64,000 nt of DNA from Caenorhabditis remanei (GCF_010183535.1 NC_071329.1:17312879-17376878); one strand, 5' to 3'. Shown: positions 1 to 12,009, numbered from the stretch's first letter. Program-made: numbers and translations. The notes: a model not told the origin generated them from the sequence alone.

Positions 1-217
1 TTTTTGAACCAGTTTTGTCATAGTCATCGTAGGATTGCATTAAGAATTTTACGGAAAATAACTTCCCTTGTTTTATACGTTTAATTATGAATTTGAACAG
101 GAAAACCCTAAATGTCGTCAAATATGATGCATTGTGTGCATGCACCGTATCTGACGCAAAAATGCATGCCAATCACAGATTCGATCACAATTTCTTTTGA
201 GTTCTCACCTCCTTTAA

Positions 218-350
218 AAGAAGAGAAATTAAAACGGATTTTTCCATCATTTTCAACTCTTGTCAGTGCACTCGACCAGGCCTGTTTATATAGTGGCTGT
301 GTGCATGCGGGGAGGGAAAATGGGAAAATAGATAAGAGATAGAAAACCAC
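218..350 (-). pseudogene. Truncated 5' end of a C-type-lectin-like gene
   Basis: Read on the minus strand this contains a TATATAAAC promoter box, the start sequence GAGTTGAAAATGATGG and the first residues of a signal peptide (MMEKSVLISLL). It is nearly the same as the 5' end of the lectin fragment starting at 12950, promoter included. After about a dozen residues the homology stops, so no mature protein is possible. It lies back to back with the srz promoter that starts near 360, the same arrangement (inverted) as at 12640-12950. I read it as a relic left by duplication of a divergent promoter. Confidence 0.6.
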
Positions 351-486
351 ATCATTTTTAATTTTTATTACGTTACTGATAAGAAGACGATGATAATATT
401 GATGATAGTACTGGGGGAAAAGTTGTTTGGAAGTGAAATTTTCTGGAATTCGTCATTTTCTATAATAACTTCTCTAGTTTTGAAGA

Positions 487-517
487 CAGGTGAATTTCAA
501 AATTTCAAAAACAGGTG
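487..517 (+). promoter_or_regulatory. Paired E-boxes upstream of srz gene A
   Basis: Two CAGGTG cores (487-492, 512-517) lie 77-107 bases before the preferred start codon. In the reverse orientation they read TTCACCTG. This resembles the E-box (WWYCACSTGYY) described upstream of C. elegans chemoreceptor genes and linked to ADL neuron expression. The same pair recurs before the second srz gene (6307, 6332) and in the orphan promoter at 8.17 kb. Confidence 0.55.
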
Positions 518-593
518 AAAAAAACATTTATAAAACGTCTCTTTTCCAGTCATTCATCCAAAAATGTTTCATTCAAAAATTGAAACTCATATT

Positions 594-1806
594 ATGAACT
601 GCTCCAATTCTACTACACACGTAGGTATATCAGATGCTGTATATATGCTGCACTTAGTGGTTGGAAGGGTTGGATTCATGTTTCTCTTTCCTGTGTTATT
701 AATTATTTTTGGAATTCTCTCGGTATTGTCATTTCCTATTTACTGTGTTATTCGCAATAAAAACCTTGAGAAAGAGAAGGAGGTATGTGATATATATTTC
801 TAAGACGCAATCTCCGAGTCGATCGACCATCGGCAAAAAATAAATATTTAAAAAAAATGCATTTACATTTTATGTTTAACCCATCAAAACTTCCAGTCTC
901 CAATATATCCAATAGTGGATCATTTCTATCTGTACTCATGCTTGACATTTGGATGTATAATTATACCTTTCATTTTATGGATTCTTGGTAACGCAATTCC
1001 ACAAGACTTTTTATCCTTCTTTACTGTTGTTTTTGTGTACACGTCGATGGTCACATTATCCCCGATTTTCAATATTCTGTTAATAATTTTGACTTTTCAA
1101 AGATTTATATTGTATTACGTTGAAAACTCTGAAAAATATGTGAGCTTCAAAATCTCGTGCTGGAGATTATTTTTTGGTGCATTGTATGTAATCTCTACTA
1201 TTTTCAATTTTGGAATACGAGTGGCGAAACTTGTTTCATTCAGAAAAAACGGTTTATCGGAAACCTCAATTTCGGGAAACAAAATTATAGATTCTATAGA
1301 TGACACATATATAAATATATTTTTTGTTTTAGAAGTTCTAGTTGTAATATCTGCAGTTTTATACATCCCAATGTTCTGTAGTATTCAAAAATTGGCCCAT
1401 CTTCCATCAGTTGCTCAATATGAACCACAAAAATATGTCAAATATCAAGCCCTACTGATCTCGGTTATGAAAAGTGTTAGTTATTTTGACTGCTTCTTTA
1501 TCATAATTCAAAAAAATTTAGTTCATGTTTCTACTTGCTTTCTTTGGTGCTGGTTCTTTGCCCCTGTTAACAAAAGAGTTTGTATGTCTCAGGCGTACAA
1601 AGCATTCATCTAAATAGTTTTTTCAGGCGTTTATTTTCCTCAGCTTTTCAACTTTTTTCACGACTCCTATGGTTATTCAAATGACTTATATATTTGGCAA
1701 CAAGAGGAATGTCATGGTTATGCTATCTTATATATCAGTCGAGAGCGTGATGGATAAGCTAAAGTCAATGTTTCAAAGAAATAATAATGTACATCCTGTG
1801 GCATGA
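594..1806 (+). CDS. Serpentine receptor class Z (srz-type chemoreceptor), intact
   Basis: Seven-transmembrane G-protein-coupled receptor of the nematode srz family, expected in chemosensory cilia. Four exons splice cleanly: 594-782, 897-1475, 1522-1581 and 1627-1806, each in phase 0, giving about 335 aa. Family hallmarks seen are the third-helix block SPIFNILLIILTFQRFILYY followed by an N-S-E-K turn, the block YIPMFCSIQKLAHLPS, and the last-helix pattern TPMVIQMTYIFGNKRNV. An ATG at 564 would add ten residues, but 594 aligns exactly with the start of the paralogue at 6418. AATAAA follows the stop. It is closely related to the gene at 6418-7715, including upstream E-boxes and downstream flank, so the pair arose by segmental duplication. 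Ligand unknown. Confidence 0.85.
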
Positions 1807-2654
1807 CAAATAAACTACGTTAAATGTTATATTTAAGACGTTTTGTTAGCATCCTGTTTTTCAAAACAGGTGGAACTCGGAATCGGCATTTCTATTTTTA
1901 CACGAATTTATAATTGGATGGTTGAAGATAAACTTCTTTTTTTTACACGAATTTCTGAATTTCCTTCCAGCGCGTCAGAATCAAGTCTGGGCAATGTTTG
2001 AGACGTGAACAGGAAACAAAAAAACTAGATACGGTGGCCAAGTAACCAACTTTTGCTAAACGTGTTTTCTCGTGAAGCAACCAGTAGAAGTTGATGAAAG
2101 TTGGTTGAAATACTAATTCAGACAAGCTGAACAAGAATATATCAAAATTGATAAAAGTGTGTTGTCTAGATTTTGAGACTTGCAGGTTTTACAGGGAGTC
2201 CAAAAAAATCAACAAATTATGACAGACAGTGCCATTTTTTGAAAATCTATCGGTCTATATTGCTGAAAATTGGCTGAAACTCTAGGGAAATGTGTTCGCC
2301 TCTGTGTTTTTCTAGGTTTCACAAATCACTATCGCAGACCACAACTCACCTTCAAGCTCAGTAGTTATATCACTCCAAATTTTAGGCAGGTCCCAAATTT
2401 ACAAAAACTTCGTCTCCCTCAGACAAACAAAAAAGTCGTGAAACTGAACGAGCAATTTATATCTGCAAAGGTTTTATCAATAATTAATTTTGCATTTTCC
2501 TGTTCCCTGGCTGGGGTTTGAGCAGTGGGCGGAGCCTAACGAAATTTGTACTATGAAAATTACCAAACCAATCTTGAAACAGGTGAAACTTACAATATAA
2601 AGGTTCGAATTAGTTTCTTGTGGCAAGATTCAGTTGACTCTCATTTCTTGCATC
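1807..2654. other. Intergenic, srz A to srz pseudogene D
   Basis: No gene recognised. 1890-2010 is a diverged copy of 7780-7865, showing that the duplication joining srz A and srz B extends past their stops. Solitary CAGGTG boxes lie at 1867 and 2580, the latter 75 bases before the start of the srz pseudogene. Confidence 0.5.
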
Positions 2655-4022
2655 ATGAAAGCTGTTAACATGAGTTTCAATCATCCTATTGATGAATTTC
2701 CATATGATAATTGTGTTGGTATTGTGAATTTAATTGTCGGTGAATGGTTTCTCCAGTGTTTAATACTTCCGTTTTATATAAATATTTTCCGGAAGAATAA
2801 AGAGAGAGATGGGAAGGTTAGTAAGCTGCGATCTATGTAGCGTACCTAGATAAAGATTGAACAGAGAAAATAATCAGCAAACTTTACCTTTTGATTTCCA
2901 GACACCCCTCTACCCACTGCTCAACTATATATTTCATGTCTTATTGGTGTTCTACATCGCTTCTGCATTTTCTATAGTTTGTGCTATCACTGTAGTCCAA
3001 ATAGATGTAGTACTAAAGGAATTAATACAGTTTGTAATATCACTAAAATTATGATACGTGTAGTACTAAACACAAAATATGACTATGCAAGCGGAGTAAT
3101 GCTGTTGAGTTTGCTCTTTATTCATGAACAAATCAAAGTGTTTCACCTTTTGTTATTTATTGTGGCTGTTCAAAGATTCTCGATCTACCTTTTCCCTGAA
3201 AACGGGTCTAATTCCAACAGTGTGAACAAACATTTCACGGTACTTGTGTTTTTTATAAATTTTTTAGTTATTTTTCAAGACATTTGTCAGACTTGGAAAT
3301 ATTCAGCACTCGGCAATTTCAGTTTTCCAGTTAGTTTGCTATCTTTGAATTTTATATTCTCAACAGTTTTAATTTCAGAATTTCTATCAAATCCTCACTT
3401 TTTTATTGTTCTCAGCTGCATTACTACATATTCCAATATACCTTAGAGTTAGAAAACTGGGAAATCTTGCATCAGCTAGACTTAATAAACCACAAATATT
3501 CATATTCTGGCAGACACTCGCAATGGCAGTGGGAAAACTGGTTCGCTTACCATATATTAGCACGACGCGTCTTACAACCGCGCTCTACAGAAACCAAAAA
3601 AATTGTGAGTGAAATTGAGAGGCTCAGATAAAAAGATACATTTTTCATGGGGATTTCGGTGGAGCGCAGTAGAACTGTGCTGATTATTCTTTAAAGATTA
3701 TTTCATTTTCAGCCATGTCTAGTGTTCGCACTGCTAGTTTTTATTGCGAACGTTGAAGAAGAATGGTTGGTAGGTATCACTTGCAGTTTGAGAGTTGATA
3801 GTTAATTTTCAGATATACCTTTCGTTGTCTATGGGTGATATAATAATGATACCTTTCATAATTCAAGTGACGTATCTCGGGTTTAACAAACGGAATTTAG
3901 ATTCCCTGTTGAATTCATTTAAGTCGATGATTATTTAGATTGTTTGCTGTAAATCAAGAACATCTCAAGTGACACTTTCTCAAGTAGTGTCTACTATTTA
4001 CAGAGGAAGACTTCAAAATTGA
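2655..4022 (+). pseudogene. Broken srz-type chemoreceptor (copy D)
   Basis: Recognisable srz exons at about 2655-2816, 2902-3540, 3713-3773 and 3813-4022. The third-helix block FHLLLFIVAVQRFSIYLFPE, the block HIPIYLRVRKLGNLASARLN and the last-helix VTYLGFNKRNL are clear. It is disrupted by a 53-bp local tandem duplication (copies starting at 2976 and 3029) that shifts the frame and brings stops, a further one-base shift near 3380 relative to its inverted sister (4920-6191), a one-base excess at the start of the last exon, and an early stop at about 3937. The third intron holds a palindromic repeat. Not expected to make a receptor. Confidence 0.8.
3562..3695. repeat. Palindromic GCGCTCTACC/GGTAGAGCGC element, copy 1
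   Basis: Inverted-repeat element of about 130 bp with arms related to TTACAACCGCGCTCTACCG. It lies inside the third intron of the srz pseudogene. At least twelve more copies occur in this window, mostly in introns. Confidence 0.75.
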
Positions 4023-4919
4023 TTATTTGATATTTTGGTTCACTTTGGACCCGAAGAAAAGCCCAGAAGGAGGTAAAAACTATAATGTAGAAAACAGGTA
4101 TGAAGCAGGTGAAATTTGAAAATAAAATTCTGCTCATTATGCATCATTTTGTATCGTTTTTAACCAAAAGTTTACTGCAATTTTTTTAAATTTTTGCTGA
4201 AAACGCAACCTCTCCAACTCGTCAACCGAACGACCGAGCTCTCAGTTTTGCAGTGTCTTCTTGCCAATTCCTCTCAGAGAAGAGGAAGTAATAGAAATCT
4301 TGAAACAGGTGAAACTAACGATAAATAGTTTCGCATTAGTTTTTCCAGAAAACATAAGTTTCGAAGAAGAGTTGTAAACTCCTATTCTGAGAGCCAAAGA
4401 GTACATTATCCCACGATGACATGAACTGATCAAAAATTTACCGTCAACTACGTTAAGAGACAGTAATACCTTGTCGCAGAACGGATGTATTCACTGATTG
4501 TACAAGTCTTTATCGCAGTCGTAATGCGTTCTCTTGCTCCTCTCGATTCCGGGTCACATTGATTTTCCTCGCAAAATCACCCGAAATTATAAGCCGAAAT
4601 CTTTTACAATTTTTCCGCTCTATTTATGATACCTTTTCCTGATTTATTCCATTAAAATCGGCAAATTCTATGGTAACAAAGAGTGAAGTTTAGCCAAAAA
4701 TATGTTTCACCTGTCAGCGTTGTAGTTTTGGTCCTTCCTTGAGATTTCCAGCAGGTTTCCAGAAAACTCAACAGGGAAGTAAGAGCTTAAAATAGATTGG
4801 AGAGAGTTTGAGAAAAAAATCGGTTTTGGTAAATCCAAACATGTTTCTAAAATAAAAAAGGAAGTGAAACATTATTGAAACAATTCAAACTGCAGGAAGT
4901 AAACCAAAATATCAAAAAA
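4023..4919. other. Spacer between convergent srz pseudogenes
   Basis: No gene recognised. CAGGTG/CACCTG E-box cores occur at 4106, 4306 and 4708. The first two sit in sequence resembling srz upstream DNA (TGAAACAGGTGAAAC), so this is probably decayed promoter sequence trapped between the two inverted copies. Confidence 0.45.
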
Positions 4920-6191
4920 TTAATTCTGAAGTCCTTCTCGGTAAATAGTAGGCAATGCTTGAGAGGGTGTCACTCGAGATGTTGTTGATTTACAGCAAAC
5001 AATCCATTTGAAGAAATTAAGCATTGCCTTAAATGAATTCAACAAGAAATCCAATTTCCGTTTGTTACATCCAAGATATGTCACTTGAATTATGAAAGGA
5101 ATCATTATTATATCGACCATAGACAAATAAAGTACATCTGAAAACTATCCAACCAAATCTCAAACTGAAAGTGATACCTAAGTCTACCTCTTTAACGTTC
5201 GCAATGAAACTCAACAGTGCGACTACCAGACACAGCTGAAAATAAAATCTCAACTTTAAAAACGAATGTATATGGTAAATGTTGTGGCGTGAACTAGCAT
5301 GGCCTAGCCACGCCACTCTCCTGCCACCAAATAGTAAGAACATAACTGTAGACCAACCATTTTTCCCACTGCCATAGCGAGTGTCTGCCAGAATATGAAT
5401 ATTTGTGGTTTATTGAGTCTAGCTGATTCAAGATTTCCCAGTTTTCTAACACTTAGGTATATTGGAATATGTAGTATTGCTGCTGTGAACAATAAAAGAG
5501 TGAGGATTTGATGGATATTCTGGAATCAAACTTCCGAGAATATAAAATTTGAAGGTAACAAACCAACCGGAAAACTGAAACTCCTGACTCCAAAATATTT
5601 AAAATACAGATAAGTATCTTGAGACACAACAAAAAAATTGATAAAAGAGATAAGTTTCTTGAAATGTATGTTCACACTGTTTGAATAAGGCTCGGTCTTA
5701 GGAAAAAAGTAGATCACGAATCTTTGAGCAGCCAAAAAAAAACAGCAAGAGATGAAACACTTTGATTTGTTCATGAATAATGATCAAACTCAGAAAAAAA
5801 GATATTATGACTTCCCAGTCAAAGTCTGTGTTTAGTACTACACGTATTATGACTTCAATGATAACACAAACTATACAAATTGCTAAAGCGATGTAGAATA
5901 TCAATAAGGAGTGAAAGATATAGTTGAGCAGTGGGTAAAGAGGTGTCTGGAAATCAAAAGGTAATGTTTGTTGATAATTTTTTGTTCAATCTCTATCTAG
6001 ATACGCTACAAAAATTGCAGATTACTAACCTTCTCAACTCTTTCTTTATTCTTCCGAAACACACTTATATAAAACGGAAGTACCAAAGACTGCAGAAACA
6101 AACCGAAAATAAATATCTCAAATGAATCGTTTAAAATAGAGATATTATAAAACATAGTGAGCGTGTCGGAACTCATGTTAACAGCTTTCAT
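4920..6191 (-). pseudogene. Broken srz-type chemoreceptor (copy E)
   Basis: Inverted sister of 2655-4022. Exons on the minus strand are about 6191-6030, 5946-5358, 5235-5178 and 5137-4920. It ends with an intact-looking last exon (IIMIPFIIQVTYLGCNKRKL then a polar tail). A base is missing in a T-run near 5738, exactly before the conserved AAQRF of the third helix, and an in-frame TGA lies near 5538. Either defect would kill the product, though a T-run is also where a base-call error would fall. It is divergent with srz B (226 bp apart) and convergent with copy D. Confidence 0.75.
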
Positions 6192-6417
6192 GATACTGAT
6201 AAAAAGACGATGATGATATTGATGATAGTACTGGGAAAAAGTTGTTTGGAAATAAAATTTTCAGGAAATTCGTCATTTTCTATTATAAGCTCTCTAGTTT
6301 TGCAAGCAGGTGAAATTCAAAATTCCAAGAACAGGTGGAAAAAAACATTTATAAAACACATAACTTCATCCAGTCATTCATTCAAAAATATTTTAGTCTA
6401 AAACTGATATTCATATA
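6192..6417. promoter_or_regulatory. Divergent promoter between srz copy E and srz gene B
   Basis: 226-bp interval between two start codons facing away from each other. It contains E-box cores CAGGTG at 6307 and 6332 and the same GACGATGATGATATTG-type sequence seen before srz A (about 385-410), in the orphan promoter (about 8090) and, inverted, at about 12800. Confidence 0.5.
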
Positions 6418-7715
6418 ATGATCCCCTCTAATTGGACTAATCACTTCGATATATCAAATGCTGTATATTCGCTGCACTTAGTGGTTGAAAGGGTTGGATT
6501 CATGTTCCCCTTTCCTGTGTTATTAATTGTTTTTGGAATTTTCTCGATATTGTCATTTCCTATTTACTGTGTTATTCGCAATAAAAACATTGAGAAAGAG
6601 AAGGAGGTTTGTATGTGATATGAGGATGATGCATAAACGCTCATAAAAACTAAGGTTTTTTTTCGGTACCGAACCTATTTTGAAAAGTGTCTGGGTTCTA
6701 GTCGAATTGCTTTTAGCATGTTGAAATTTTTATTTAAAAAAAATATAGAATATGCCTTTATAACAATTTATGTCTAACCCATCAAATCTTCCAGTCTCCA
6801 ATATATCCAATAGTGGATCATTTCTTTCTCTACTCTTGCCTGACATTTGCATATATAATTCTGCCGTTCCTATTTTGGTTTGTTGGTAACGCTACAGCCG
6901 TAGCACTCATTGTTATTGGTCTTGGTTTGCACTTTTTGATGGTCACAGTATCTCCAATTTTCAATATTCTTCTTATAATTTTAACTCTTCAAAGATTCGT
7001 ATTGTATTACGTGGAAAACTCTGAAAAATATGCGAGCTTCAAAATCTTGCACTGGCGATTATTCTTTGGTGCATTGTACTTAATCTCTATTATTTTCAAT
7101 TTTGGAATACGAGTGGCAAAATATCTTTTTTACAGAAGGGAACCTGTAAACGGTGAAACCACCTGGACGGATAACAAAATGATAAATTCTATAGATGACA
7201 CATATATGAACATATCTTTTGCTTTAGAAGTTCTAGTTGTAATATCTGCAGTTTTATACATCCCAATGTTGCGTAGTATTCAAAAGTTGGCCCATCTTCC
7301 ATCAGTTGCTCAATATGAACCACAAAAATATGTCAAATATCAAGCTCTACTGATATCGGTGATTAAAATGGTTAGTTACTCTGGCCGCTTCTTTATCATA
7401 ATTTTTAAATTTTAGTGTGTGTTCCTACTTGCTTTCTATTCTGGTGAATTCCTTTCAAGAAATGCATTTCTTTTTCCTCAGAGAGAGTTGGTATGTCAAA
7501 TGCGTACGAAACATTCCTCGAAATAGTTTTCCCAGATGTTTTTTTGCCTCAGCTTTTCAACTTTTTTCACGACTCCAATGATTATTCAAATGACTTATAT
7601 ATTTTGCAACAAGAAGAACGTCAAGATTATGTTATCTTATATATCAGTTGAGAACGTTGTTGGTAGACTGAAATTAATGTTCCGAAGGAGTAATAGTGTT
7701 CAACCTGTGGTATGA
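6418..7715 (+). CDS. Serpentine receptor class Z (srz-type chemoreceptor), intact
   Basis: Second intact srz gene, 339 aa, from exons 6418-6606, 6795-7370, 7416-7490 and 7536-7715, all phase 0. It is closely related to srz A: the stretch FNILLIILTLQRFVLYYVEN, the YIPMLRSIQKLAHLPSVAQY block and the last helix TPMIIQMTYIFCNKKNV are shared. The first intron uses GTTTGT, a less common but acceptable donor. Differences from A cluster in the extracellular loops (after the second helix and around residues 165-180), as expected for receptors diverging in ligand choice. Followed by AATAAA at about 7718. Confidence 0.85.
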
Positions 7716-8443
7716 CAAATAAACTACGCTAAATTTCATACTCAAGACATTTCCGGCATTCTTAAAACAGGTGAAACGCGAAAATGGCATTTCTATTTTT
7801 ACACGAATTTCAGTTTCTTCCTTCAGCGCGTTGGAATCAGGTGTTGGCATTGTTTGAGACGTCAAATGAACTATTCAAGCAAATAATTTATTTGACCAAA
7901 CATTATTTGAATATTTTCTCAAACAGCTAAACAATTTAAAATTATTTCAAACAGCTCTGAATAATCTTTTATCGTCAATGAGAGCAGTAAAACATTTTTT
8001 TTAACAGTAAAATAACTTCCAAACCACAGTGGAAATCAATGAAATCCCATTCTAGCTAAATTTTTTAAACACTACTGATAAGAAGACAATGATGATGGGA
8101 AAAGTTGTTCGGAAATAGAATTTCTTGACATTCGTCATTTTCTATTCTAAGTTTTCTAGTTTTGCAGACAGGTGAAATGTAAAATTTCAAGAACAGGTGA
8201 TGAAAAATCATTTATAAAACATCTACTTTAATCCAGGAGTCTTCCGCCTTTCAGTCAAATTAGTCATGTCTAAAATGCTGACGTCGTGAGGATTCTGAAT
8301 CCGTTTCTGATTTTTTCAAGACAAAAAAAGATCGCCTCAATCAATTTTTAGGACTGAAATCTCATAAACAACTTCTATCACAAATTCGTTCTGAAAAATT
8401 ACTCGACAACTCGACACGTAACTCCATCTCGATGATTCTTTCC
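7716..8443. other. Intergenic after srz B, with an orphan srz promoter
   Basis: 7730-7865 matches the flank downstream of srz A. 8072-8250 is a third copy of the srz upstream module, with E-boxes at 8169 and 8194 and the CATTTATAAAACAT box, but no srz coding sequence follows it, so the gene body has been lost. Confidence 0.55.
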
Positions 8444-9485
8444 CTACACAGGTGAGTCGCGAACGACCCGTTACGGATGCACCGCAAGTCGCGCGCGGTC
8501 CGCATAGGAATCATATGTGGGTCAGTATGCGATCAGTAACGGATCGGTTCGCGAACGGTTTGAATGTAACGGCGAGCGCTTCCTCCCTTCAATTTTTGTT
8601 ATCATTTACTACAAAACCCCCGTTTTTCCAGTCAAACCATACAAAATGCATATTTCATTTTGTTTATTCTGAAAAAGATAACATTTGATACATAAATACA
8701 TAATTAATACATAAATAAATACATAAAAATCACAAAAAATGGGATAATTAGGTTCACAAAATTAAGTTCGAATCTGGGACGGAGACGGCGGATGACTTCT
8801 GATTTGACCGTTCTTGTACCCCTAAAATCGGAATATTGAGAGTACGGTACAATTTTGTAGCTCCTTTTACCGTATTGTTCCATTTGAACTCTGCACCATT
8901 TCCTTCGTTAACTGCCGAAATTCTGAAAAAATTTGATTAAAATATTATTTTGTATTGGTGATACTTACTTCCATTGTTAGTCGTTTATCCATTTTATGCA
9001 GCTGGCGGAGGCCCGAACGTCCATCTTTTCCTTCTGTCGCTATTAATCATTTGCTGAAAAGTAATAAATTTAGGATAATTCCATGGAAAGTCAAATGTAT
9101 CGACGGCTTCCGATGCAATCCTCATGCGAGTAAAATTTTTTAAAGCAAGATTTTGAACGATCGCAAATGAAAAAAGCTCAAAATTAGAAAAAAAAACAAG
9201 AAAAATAAATAATTCAGCAAGAAAAAAATAGATGGAAGAGGGTGCAGTCTTTAGTCCCTCAGACCTCAGCCATCGGTAACGGATCCGTACGCGAATCCGT
9301 ATTCCAACCGCGCGCGAGTCAATTGCTTTTCCACGCTAAAGTGCAGAGCCGTATTCTATCCGTTCGCGATTTTTGGAAACGGACCGTACGCGACTGACCA
9401 GTCGTGAAAATAGCCGTAACGGATCAGTTACGGACCAGAAACCTGGTCCATCCGCATACGGTTGAAGCGCACTTTACTTGTGTAG
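8444..9485. mobile_element. Candidate DNA transposon relic with CpG-rich subterminal repeats
   Basis: Bounded by inverted CTACACA (8444-8450) and TGTGTAG (9479-9485), with weaker pairing inward. Both flanks are full of CpG-rich motifs such as CCGTTACGG and TCGCGAACG, unlike anything around them. Between them, on the minus strand, are short open stretches with splice-like borders (about 9065-8970 and 8930-8760), the latter starting ISAVNEGNGAEFKWNN. No transposase motif recognised and no clear target-site duplication. Confidence 0.4.
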
Positions 9486-10290
9486 TAAACGAGCAACTGA
9501 AGGTTTCAATTTCAAATCGTCACAGGCAGGGATGTGCGGAAATAAAAATTTCGGAAATTTCGGAATTTCCGATTTCTGTTCCGCACAGCTTTAACGCTAG
9601 CTCTATTGTGTTCTCCTTGAATACATTTACCTATAATTTTTGCCAGAAAGTGGGTAGAGAGGACCACTCCTTTCTTGTTTTTTTTTGGGCTGTCACTTGA
9701 TAAGTTTATCTCATTCAACAAATCATGGGAAATCGCAATTACTCCATAGATTTTTCTTATCTTTGACAAACGATATAAATTTCCATAATGGGTCTACGCT
9801 GGAGGTACCAAAGAAGAAAACAACTACGTTTTTGCTAGTGGTGAAACATAGACCATAATGAAATGTGGCAAAAAACTGAAACCACGAAACATTTGTTTTG
9901 TTGTGAAAAAGGTTGAGGGACAAATTTTTCCACCTAGGCCATTTCATGTACAAAACTTTACAGGGAGCTTCTGTAACTACCTGGAGTCCATCAGAATCAA
10001 AATTTCACTCTGAAAATACATTAGCCTCTATGCTTCTTTTAAATAATGTCGCAGACCACAGTTCACCGTGCAGTTTATTGTTTGATAAGAATATTTTGTA
10101 CATGACATTTTTCTTTCCAGTTGAAAATACATTATAGGAGCAAACATCACAGGTGGAATTTGCAGAAACCTTGGAAAGCTTAATATATAGCTTCATATTA
10201 TGAATTCAGTTTTTTCTGTGCCAAAAAGTTTGCCACGCCCACAGAACTACAACTTGCCTGTTTAAAAAAAATTCTAAAAATCTTCTAAAA
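9486..10290. other. Intergenic before srz gene C
   Basis: No gene recognised. A short TTTCGGAAATTTCGG inverted stretch lies at about 9545-9590. A single E-box core (CAGGTG) at 10150 sits 141 bases before the srz start. Confidence 0.45.
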
Positions 10291-12009
10291 ATGCAAAGCC
10301 TGACAATGACAGATGAAGAAGAGTACTCTCTTGGGTCTTTATTTTGGATCTACCTTGGGTTTCCGCTAATAATCTTGTTCGTCATTTGCCCTGCCCTGAT
10401 AATGTTTATTTTCACAATGCTATCCTTCTCATTTTATTATCTTCTATACCAAAAAAATCGATCGAAAGAAGAAGCATCCCCATTGTACCCTATACAACAA
10501 CACTTTTTCCGATGGTCCAATATTTTATTTTCTTATTACACTTGGATATTATTAATTAGTCTTTTATGTTTAATTTATGAAACTTATCGCGAAAATCTCA
10601 AAATTTTGATCTTTTATTCTGTCGTCTTGGCGTATATTTTGTCTTCTGCTGTATCACCAGTCTTTAATATTCTATTGATATTTCTGGCGGTAAAAAGATT
10701 TTCTTTATTTTTTCTAGAAGATTCTGAGCGGTTTCTAAATCTGAAATCTAAATATTTATGGGTGCTCATCTATTTTCTCTACGCCTCATCGATTTTCTGT
10801 AGTTTTTATATCCGATTTCAAAAATTGTGTCTTATTATCAAAAATGGGAGTGAAGGTTATGTTCATGGTGTATCGTTTACTAATGACAAATCGTTAGATT
10901 TTATCGATAATTCGATAATGAATGTATTCTTGGTCTCGGAGGTTTTATCTGCTATTTCAGTTATAGCCTATATCCCAATGTTTATAAAAGTTCAGAAACT
11001 ATCGTATCTGCCATCAGTTGCAGATTCTCAACCAGAAAAATATATCAAGTACCAAATCTTGTTTATTTTCGCTTCGAAAACTGTAAGACCACGGTTACTG
11101 TAGAACATTTATTGTAACGTGATCGTAACTCACCATTTTTCTAGTTGACAACTTTTTGATCCGCCCACTTTTGAGATATGCGCCATTAACGTTGGAAAAT
11201 CGTAAGAATTAAAGAAAAACTGCCAAACTTAGTCATTTTTAACGAGAAAATATGATTTTTGCGTCAAAATGACCGGAAAATCCTATTTCTGGCGTTAAAA
11301 ACTTTAAAAAACCTAATTTTCCATGGCGGAAACCACATTTTTAACTAAAACCAGTTTTGCCGAGAAGATTTTCATTTGGAGAATGCGTACCTGGGTTTGA
11401 TCCCGCTCGGTCCAATTTTTGTAAATTTTTAACCTTTTCTGATTTTAGTCCATTTTATCTTGTAGATCTTAAAAAACGCTACATTATTGTAGTTGACAAC
11501 TTTTTGATAGCCCCGCCCACTTTTGAGATATATGTCTTTAAACAAGCGACTTTTTTTTACTAATTCTGCAAATTTTTGAACTAAATTTGTCTTGGTAGTG
11601 GTCTTAAAAAAGCATCTGAAAGTTTTCGTTTGAAAAAATACCAATTTATTCTTTGGTTTGAACCAAATTTCCACATTTTCAGATAATTCTTCTTGTGTCT
11701 TTTGTGGGCTCTGAAACAGTGCACTATTATACCGGACTTTCCAAAAAAGAAGCGGTACCAGATTACAACTAAAAAATTCCTTCTAAAGTTTTTCCTTTTC
11801 AGATTTTTGTCGTCACCAACATTGCTACATTCCAGATGACACCTGTTATTATTCAAACAACTTATATATTTTGTAACAAGAAAAATGTGAGAGCTTTAAT
11901 TTCTTACATTTCTATAAAAACCTTCTGGCTGCATTTGAAAAGGATTTTATGGAGAAAAACTCCGTCAATAAATGCTGTGGTGCCATTGGAGGCGAGCACG
12001 AGATATTGA
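10291..12009 (+). CDS. Serpentine receptor class Z (srz-type chemoreceptor), divergent member
   Basis: 356 aa from three exons, 10291-11082, 11683-11754 and 11803-12009, all phase 0. The intron that splits the N-terminus in genes A and B is absent here. Family features are the helix-3 block SPVFNILLIFLAVKRFSLFF with E-D-S-E-R, YIPMFIKVQKLSYLPSVADS, and the last helix TPVIIQTTYIFCNKKNV. The first intron (600 nt) is long for this family and filled with repeat sequence. The C-terminal tail after the last helix is basic, as usual for G-protein-coupled receptors. A single upstream E-box is present. Confidence 0.82.
11141..11545. repeat. Repeat-filled intron (TTGACAACTTTTTGAT family)
   Basis: Two direct copies (about 11145-11190 and 11490-11545) of a module reading GTTGACAACTTTTTGAT followed by CCGCCCACTTTTGAGATAT. 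Elsewhere (13.4, 25.1, 38.7 and 39.2 kb) the module forms palindromes. It sits wholly within the first intron of srz gene C. Confidence 0.7.
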
